Position numbers and translations under genes: made by a program
Part shown: positions 5,246 to 8,355 of the stretch, piece by piece
Layout: each line of letters starts with the position of its first letter
Position numbering within the stretch: the stretch's first letter is position 1
NCBI GenBank assembly: GCA_007133055.1
Contig: SLNM01000273.1
Span: 1-8,355, forward strand
Direction: 5' to 3'
DNA: 8,355 bases
Source: Lentisphaeria bacterium
Lineage (GTDB): Bacteria; Verrucomicrobiota; Lentisphaeria; Oligosphaerales; PUNB01
Notes under the pieces: model-generated
What the model was told of the DNA's origin: nothing
What the model saw: only the letters and a program-made list of their open reading frames with translations
Database searches by the model: none

Positions 5246-6874
5246 ATGGCGTTGTATGCGCGTGCAAAGGATAACAACGGGGCCGGGGACGACAATCGGG
5301 GCGGCCGAAGGTGGCGGCGCCTTCGCTACCGAATGCTGTTGGCTGCGATTGCTCTGCCGGCGGTGGTTTACGTCACTGGCTTGCTGATCAATCTGGGTGC
5401 GGGCAGGATGAGGGGGTTCAATGTTGTCTCCGAGCTGACCCCGGTCAACCCTGGGAATCTACGTATTTATTTTGATCTGACCGGAGTTGACCGGGACGGC
5501 GAACGGGTTACCGAGCATGAAACCTTCGATGCGCTTCTGGAGATGATTGCAGAGGCTGAGCGTGAGATCGTGCTTGACTTGTTTCTGGTCAATCGTTATC
5601 ATTTCGACCGCAGCACTCCTTTCTATCGGGACACGTCCCAGGAGCTGGTCGATGCTTTGGTGGAGAGCCGGCGCCGGCACCCTGACATTTTCATCCTTTT
5701 TGTCACAGATATGATCAACAGCGGCTACCAGGAGTCATGTCCGCCCGCATTGCTGCCCCTGGTGGAGGCGGGCGGGCATGTTGTGCTGACTGATCTTCAT
5801 CAGTTGCCGGACAGCAATTTTGTTTATTCCCCGTTCTATCGGGTATTGCGTCATTTGGGCTGGCTTGCCGGACCGGTGATTGATCGACGCTTTCTGCCGA
5901 ACCCGTTTGATCCCGAGGCGGAGCGATTTTCCTTGCGGCAGATGAGTCGGGCTTTGAATTTCAAGGCCAACCACCGAAAGGTGGCGGCGGTTCGCCGGGC
6001 GGACGGGCGGTGGTCGGCAATGGTTGGCTCGGGCAATCCTCACAGCGCCAGCAGCGCCCATGGCAATCTGGCGGTGATCCTGGACAACGAGGGTCCGATA
6101 CACGACATTGTCTTCAGCGAATATAATTTGGCCCGAGCCTCGCTGCTGCGCCGTCCGCAGTTGTATTTCGGACCGGACACAGCGACGGAGCTGGTGCGCG
6201 AATTGGAAAGAAGGGTTCGGCAATGGCCCGCCATGCCGCCGTTGTACGATGGTGAAGACGGTGTGATGGTGCAATATTTGTCGGAGCTGGAGGTGGCGCG
6301 GCGACTGGATCGGATGCTGGCCACGGCTGACAGCGGCGACCGGATTGAAATGATGATGTTCTACCTGTCTGACCCTAAGGTGATCGAGGGACTGCGGGCG
6401 GCCGCCGAGCGAGGGGCGCAGTTGCGACTGCTACTGGACCCGAACATAGACGCTTTCGGACGGAACAAGCACGGGGTTCCCAACCGGGTTACTGCCCACC
6501 GCCTGCTTGGCTGGGCCGAGGCAGAGGCCGGCAGAGATGTCCGGGTACGCTGGTTTCTTACACATGGCGAGCAGGCTCACTTCAAAGTTATTCGGCTGAT
6601 CAACCGCCACACCGGCCATGAGCGGATGCTGGTGGGGTCGGCCAATTTCACGGTTCGCAATTTGCGCGGTCAGAATTTGGAGTCGGCTTTTTATTTGGAA
6701 AATGCGCGTAGTTTGGGTGTGCGCTACGGCGAGGTTTTCGAGCGGCTTTGGGATAATTGCGACGATGTTCTTTACACGGTCGGATTTCAGGCCTATCAAA
6801 GTAGCGGGTGGCGCCTGGCGATCATGCGGGCAATGAAATTTATTGGCAATCGAAGTGGACTTTGCACCTACTGA
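5246..6874 (+). CDS. Membrane-anchored phospholipase D-like protein with degenerate HKD motifs
   Basis: A 542-residue protein. A basic N-terminus (R-R-W-R-R-L-R-Y-R, 21-29) precedes one hydrophobic helix (about 30-50), so it is probably anchored with the rest outside the cytoplasm. Two PLD-like halves follow (about 90-300 and 335-512). Each has the H-x-K core and its downstream Gly-Ser-x-Asn: H243-R-K245 with G-S-G-N (261-264), and H445-F-K447 with G-S-A-N-F-T (464-469). The Asp of canonical HxK(x)4D is absent from both (Arg250 and Ile452). The family includes cardiolipin synthases, phospholipases and nucleases that use the two His residues, so activity is possible but the substrate is unknown. 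The start at 5246 is supported by GGGAG 8 nt upstream. It ends 30 nt before mreC and is probably cotranscribed, suggesting an envelope or phospholipid role. Confidence 0.85.
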   Translation: MALYARAKDNNGAGDDNRGGRRWRRLRYRMLLAAIALPAVVYVTGLLINLGAGRMRGFNVVSELTPVNPGNLRIYFDLTGVDRDGERVTEHETFDALLEMIAEAEREIVLDLFLVNRYHFDRSTPFYRDTSQELVDALVESRRRHPDIFILFVTDMINSGYQESCPPALLPLVEAGGHVVLTDLHQLPDSNFVYSPFYRVLRHLGWLAGPVIDRRFLPNPFDPEAERFSLRQMSRALNFKANHRKVAAVRRADGRWSAMVGSGNPHSASSAHGNLAVILDNEGPIHDIVFSEYNLARASLLRRPQLYFGPDTATELVRELERRVRQWPAMPPLYDGEDGVMVQYLSELEVARRLDRMLATADSGDRIEMMMFYLSDPKVIEGLRAAAERGAQLRLLLDPNIDAFGRNKHGVPNRVTAHRLLGWAEAEAGRDVRVRWFLTHGEQAHFKVIRLINRHTGHERMLVGSANFTVRNLRGQNLESAFYLENARSLGVRYGEVFERLWDNCDDVLYTVGFQAYQSSGWRLAIMRAMKFIGNRSGLCTY

Positions 6875-6904
6875 CGGTTGGCGATTCCGAAAAAATCATT
6901 CATC

Positions 6905-7822
6905 ATGACACCGATAAAAACCAAGTCAGCCGGCTCCGGCATATCCTATGCAGGTTCCGGCGCTGGAGGCGGCGGAGGCAAGCGTTTAAGGGGTAAATCT
7001 GTTTATCCCTGGATCATACTGGCGGTTTGCGGACTGGCGATTTTGACGACCAGTTTGTCGCCGGGGTTGCGCCGTTTTCTTGGCGGCGCCATGCAACCGT
7101 TGCTTGCCGGCGGTCGAAGCGGCGGGGAATGGGTGGCGGAGACATTTCGCAGTGTGCTGCCCCTGTCAGCCATGGAGCGGCGGCGGCTGGATGAGTTGCA
7201 GGAGAGGCTGCACCAGTTACAGCTTGAGCTGACCGTGCTTCGCGAGGCAGAGTCGGAAAACCATGAACTGCGCCGGGCGTTGAATTTGGCGCCGCCCGCA
7301 GGCTGGTTGCGGGTGCCTGCTTTGGTTGTTGCCCGTGACCCGATTTCCTGGGACCGTCGCTTCCGCATCGATCATGGTTCGCTGGACGGGGTGTCAGCCG
7401 GCAATTTGGTGTTGGTTGGCGAGCGGGCGGTGGGCCGGGTAGTGGAGGTGGCGGCTCGTACAGCCATGGTGGCGACGGTGCTGGATCCCCGCTGCCGGTT
7501 GAGTGTACGTCTGAGTGACAGCCGGGTGACCGGGGTTTTGCTGGGCGGGCACCAACGCGATCCTGCAACAGGCAGAGAGGTTGCCATGATCGACTTTCTG
7601 CCGCGGGACGCACTTTATCGGGAGACCGAGAGAGTTGAAACTTCCGGACTCAGTGGCTATGCCCCCGGGGGAATAGTCGTGGGGCAAGTGGTAAAGTGGG
7701 ATAACTGGCGGGTGGCGGAGATTGTTGACATGACTCACGCACGCCTGAAGGTTGCGCCCGCCGCCGACCTGACCGATTTTCGTGTTGTTTCAGTCCTGGT
7801 TCCCGAACGCCGTGAGCCGTAA
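6905..7822 (+). CDS. mreC: Rod shape-determining protein MreC
   Basis: MreC is a bitopic inner-membrane protein that links cytoskeletal MreB to the periplasmic cell-wall elongation enzymes. The protein, 305 residues from the ATG at 6905, has a glycine-rich cytoplasmic N-terminus (S-G-A-G-G-G-G-G), one membrane helix (about 34-51), a Leu/Glu-rich coiled coil of about 30 residues (R-L-D-E-L to E-L-R-R-A) and then the two-lobed beta domain. Family blocks include V-V-A-R-D-P-I-S-W, I-D-H-G-S-L-D-G-V, V-G-R-V-V-E-V, T-V-L-D-P-R-C, and near the end E-T-S-G-L-S-G-Y-A-P-G-G-I-V-V-G. A TTG at 6878, in frame, would add 9 residues. Neither start has a good Shine-Dalgarno, and ATG is preferred. The TAA stop abuts repeat element B. 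No mreB lies directly upstream; the PLD-like gene takes that place. Confidence 0.95.
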   Translation: MTPIKTKSAGSGISYAGSGAGGGGGKRLRGKSVYPWIILAVCGLAILTTSLSPGLRRFLGGAMQPLLAGGRSGGEWVAETFRSVLPLSAMERRRLDELQERLHQLQLELTVLREAESENHELRRALNLAPPAGWLRVPALVVARDPISWDRRFRIDHGSLDGVSAGNLVLVGERAVGRVVEVAARTAMVATVLDPRCRLSVRLSDSRVTGVLLGGHQRDPATGREVAMIDFLPRDALYRETERVETSGLSGYAPGGIVVGQVVKWDNWRVAEIVDMTHARLKVAPAADLTDFRVVSVLVPERREP

Positions 7823-7848
7823 CCTGCTTAATTCACGAGCCAAGTTTG

Positions 7849-7920
7849 CCGCAGGCTGCCACGAGACAAGCCGCAGCTGTGACGTTCTACCGCAAGGCGA
7901 TGGCTCGTGGCAGGATGCGG
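7849..7920. repeat. Long hairpin inside element B
   Basis: The arm 7849-7865 (CCGCAGGCTGCCACGAG) pairs with 7904-7920 at 15 of 17 positions, including an unbroken 10-bp CTGCCACGAG/CTCGTGGCAG. The loop is 38 nt. It starts at the inner edge of the shared left end. As RNA it would form a stable stem just after the mreC stop, without a U-tract, so it may protect or stall the transcript rather than terminate it. Confidence 0.55.
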
Positions 7921-7941
7921 TGAAATTGGCCGCCCTTCGGG

Positions 7942-8042
7942 TGCGAAATTCGGCCATGCAATATGTGACAAACCAGATTTTTCAGGACAATTCCTGTATC
8001 CTGTTGATTATAAATATATAATGACGCATGGCCGAATTCGCA
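7942..8042. repeat. Internal inverted copy of the right end of element B
   Basis: TGCGAAATTCGGCCATGC (7942-7959) is the reverse complement of 8026-8042 (GCATGGCCGAATTCGCA) apart from one bulged A. The right end of the element can therefore pair either with this internal copy or, through 8041-8055, with the left end. A competing stem TGGCCG/CGGCCA exists at 7927-7932 and 7951-7956, and a small CAGGA-CAAT-TCCTG hairpin at 7983-7996. Confidence 0.5.
8017..8022 (+). promoter_or_regulatory. Possible -10 box (TATAAT) carried by element B
   Basis: An exact TATAAT lies in the AT-rich part of element B, 150 nt before the mreD start and facing it. The expected -35 position (about 7994-7999, CTGTAT) is poor, so the call is weak. 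If active it would allow mreD to be transcribed despite the structured insertion behind mreC. Element A lacks it. Confidence 0.2.
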
Positions 8043-8060
8043 TGAATTAATCAGGTTAAC

Positions 8061-8155
8061 CCGCCAGCGGCGGTCGTCTTCAGGCCAAATAAATCGTTCC
8101 ACGGACAGATTCCGGAACGCAAAGATTTTTTGAACGAAGTGTAGCGACGAAGTGT
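8061..8155. repeat. Small hairpins and a direct repeat before mreD
   Basis: The leader between element B and mreD holds CCGCC-agc-GGCGG (8061-8073), an imperfect stem GTTCC/GGAAC (8096-8100 and 8114-8118) and two copies of ACGAAGTGT (8134-8142 and 8147-8155; 13-nt period). None is a clear terminator. The paired ACGAAGTGT could be regulator sites. Confidence 0.35.
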
Positions 8156-8171
8156 GGGATGATTCTAGCCA

Positions 8172-8355
8172 ATGACTGAATGGGCATGGATTGTTTTAGT
8201 TCTGCTGACGGCCGCCTGGCTTGAAGTTTTGCTGGGCGCCTACAGTGTGGCAGCGCCTTTTTTCATATCGACCGTTTTTTATCTGCTGATGGTGTTCGAC
8301 TGGCGGCGGGTGGTTTGGCCGGCGCTGGTGTTTGCCTTGATGCTTGATTCGGTGC
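8172..8355 (+). CDS. mreD: Probable MreD, N-terminal fragment
   Basis: This holds the first 61 codons of a hydrophobic protein that runs off the right edge. The ATG at 8172 is preceded in frame by a TAG (8166-8168), so it is the earliest start; the Shine-Dalgarno is weak. The fragment shows three hydrophobic segments in quick succession (about residues 4-20, 26-40 and 46-60), with W-R-R before the third and an Asp near the end of it, a layout like the small polytopic MreD. MreD is an inner-membrane partner of MreC in the elongasome. The call rests mainly on position after mreC and on topology, as MreD has few fixed residues; an unrelated small membrane protein cannot be excluded. Confidence 0.7.
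   Translation, partial: MTEWAWIVLVLLTAAWLEVLLGAYSVAAPFFISTVFYLLMVFDWRRVVWPALVFALMLDSV

Larger units (their letters stand above)
7822..8056. mobile_element. MITE-like repeat element B (long copy) inside the mreC-mreD gap
   Basis: A 235-bp unit flanked by TA (7820-7821 and 8057-8058). Its ends are CCTGCTTAATTCACG (7823-7837) and CATGAATTAATCAGG (8041-8055), inverted copies with 13 of 15 matches. The left 28 bp and right 37 bp match element A with one mismatch each. The interior is its own: a 17-bp-arm hairpin, an inverted partial copy of the right end, and an AT-rich stretch. The A of the mreC stop codon (7822) is the first base of the element, so it sits exactly at the gene end. There is no transposase or significant ORF inside. 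It is probably a non-autonomous element and A a shorter relative; a structured RNA is an alternative. Confidence 0.6.

Noticed and set aside
7822..8056. Integron attC site or CRISPR-like array
   Set aside because: The GTTAAC at the right edge lacks the attC core pattern and there is no integrase; there are no regularly spaced repeats with variable spacers.
8103..8111. GGACAGATT recurring from the 4663 repeat unit
   Set aside because: Only nine bases match, with no inverted partner in the same arrangement, so chance is enough to explain it.

Overview
This window appears to come from the chromosome of a GC-rich, Gram-negative-type bacterium, probably an uncultured or anaerobic lineage. The signs are a MreC/MreD shape operon, an oxygen-sensitive quinolinate synthase, a radical-SAM HemW, and a short single-chain aconitase of the kind I associate with Aquifex, Deltaproteobacteria and PVC bacteria. 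Weak Shine-Dalgarno sequences and repeat-laden intergenic DNA would fit a PVC-type (Kiritimatiellota/Lentisphaerota) or Omnitrophota-like organism. That placement is a guess, not something the sequence proves.

Layout: the left half is one leftward gene series. From right to left it reads aconitase (4435-2480), hemW (2439-1318), a short repeat element (about 1236-1323), nadA (1129-197), and the first 66 codons of a MATE-family exporter that runs off the left edge. The nadA stop and MATE start overlap in a GTGA, so those two are probably translationally coupled. An 810-bp non-coding stretch (4436-5245) follows, built from hairpins and short repeats. The right half reads rightward: a membrane-anchored phospholipase-D-like protein (5246-6874), mreC (6905-7822), a 235-bp repeat element, and the first 61 codons of a probable mreD (8172 to the edge).

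Functions: the leftward genes cover central metabolism and cofactors (citrate/isocitrate isomerisation, a HemW-type heme protein, NAD precursor synthesis) plus an exporter. Three of the four products use or are predicted to use a [4Fe-4S] cluster. The rightward genes concern the cell envelope. MreC and MreD organise the elongation machinery, and the PLD-like protein, with an N-terminal anchor and degenerate HKD motifs, sits where mreB is often found.

The most notable unlisted structure is a pair of related repeat elements, 88 bp between hemW and nadA and 235 bp between mreC and mreD. They share a 28-bp left end (27/28 identical) and a 37-bp right end (36/37 identical), carry 15-bp terminal inverted repeats (13/15 matching), and are each flanked by TA. 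They look like non-autonomous mobile elements (MITEs) inserted exactly at the 3' ends of genes. Removing the first would extend hemW in frame into a cysteine-rich tail. I see no defence system, CRISPR array, tRNA, rRNA or transposase gene in the window.
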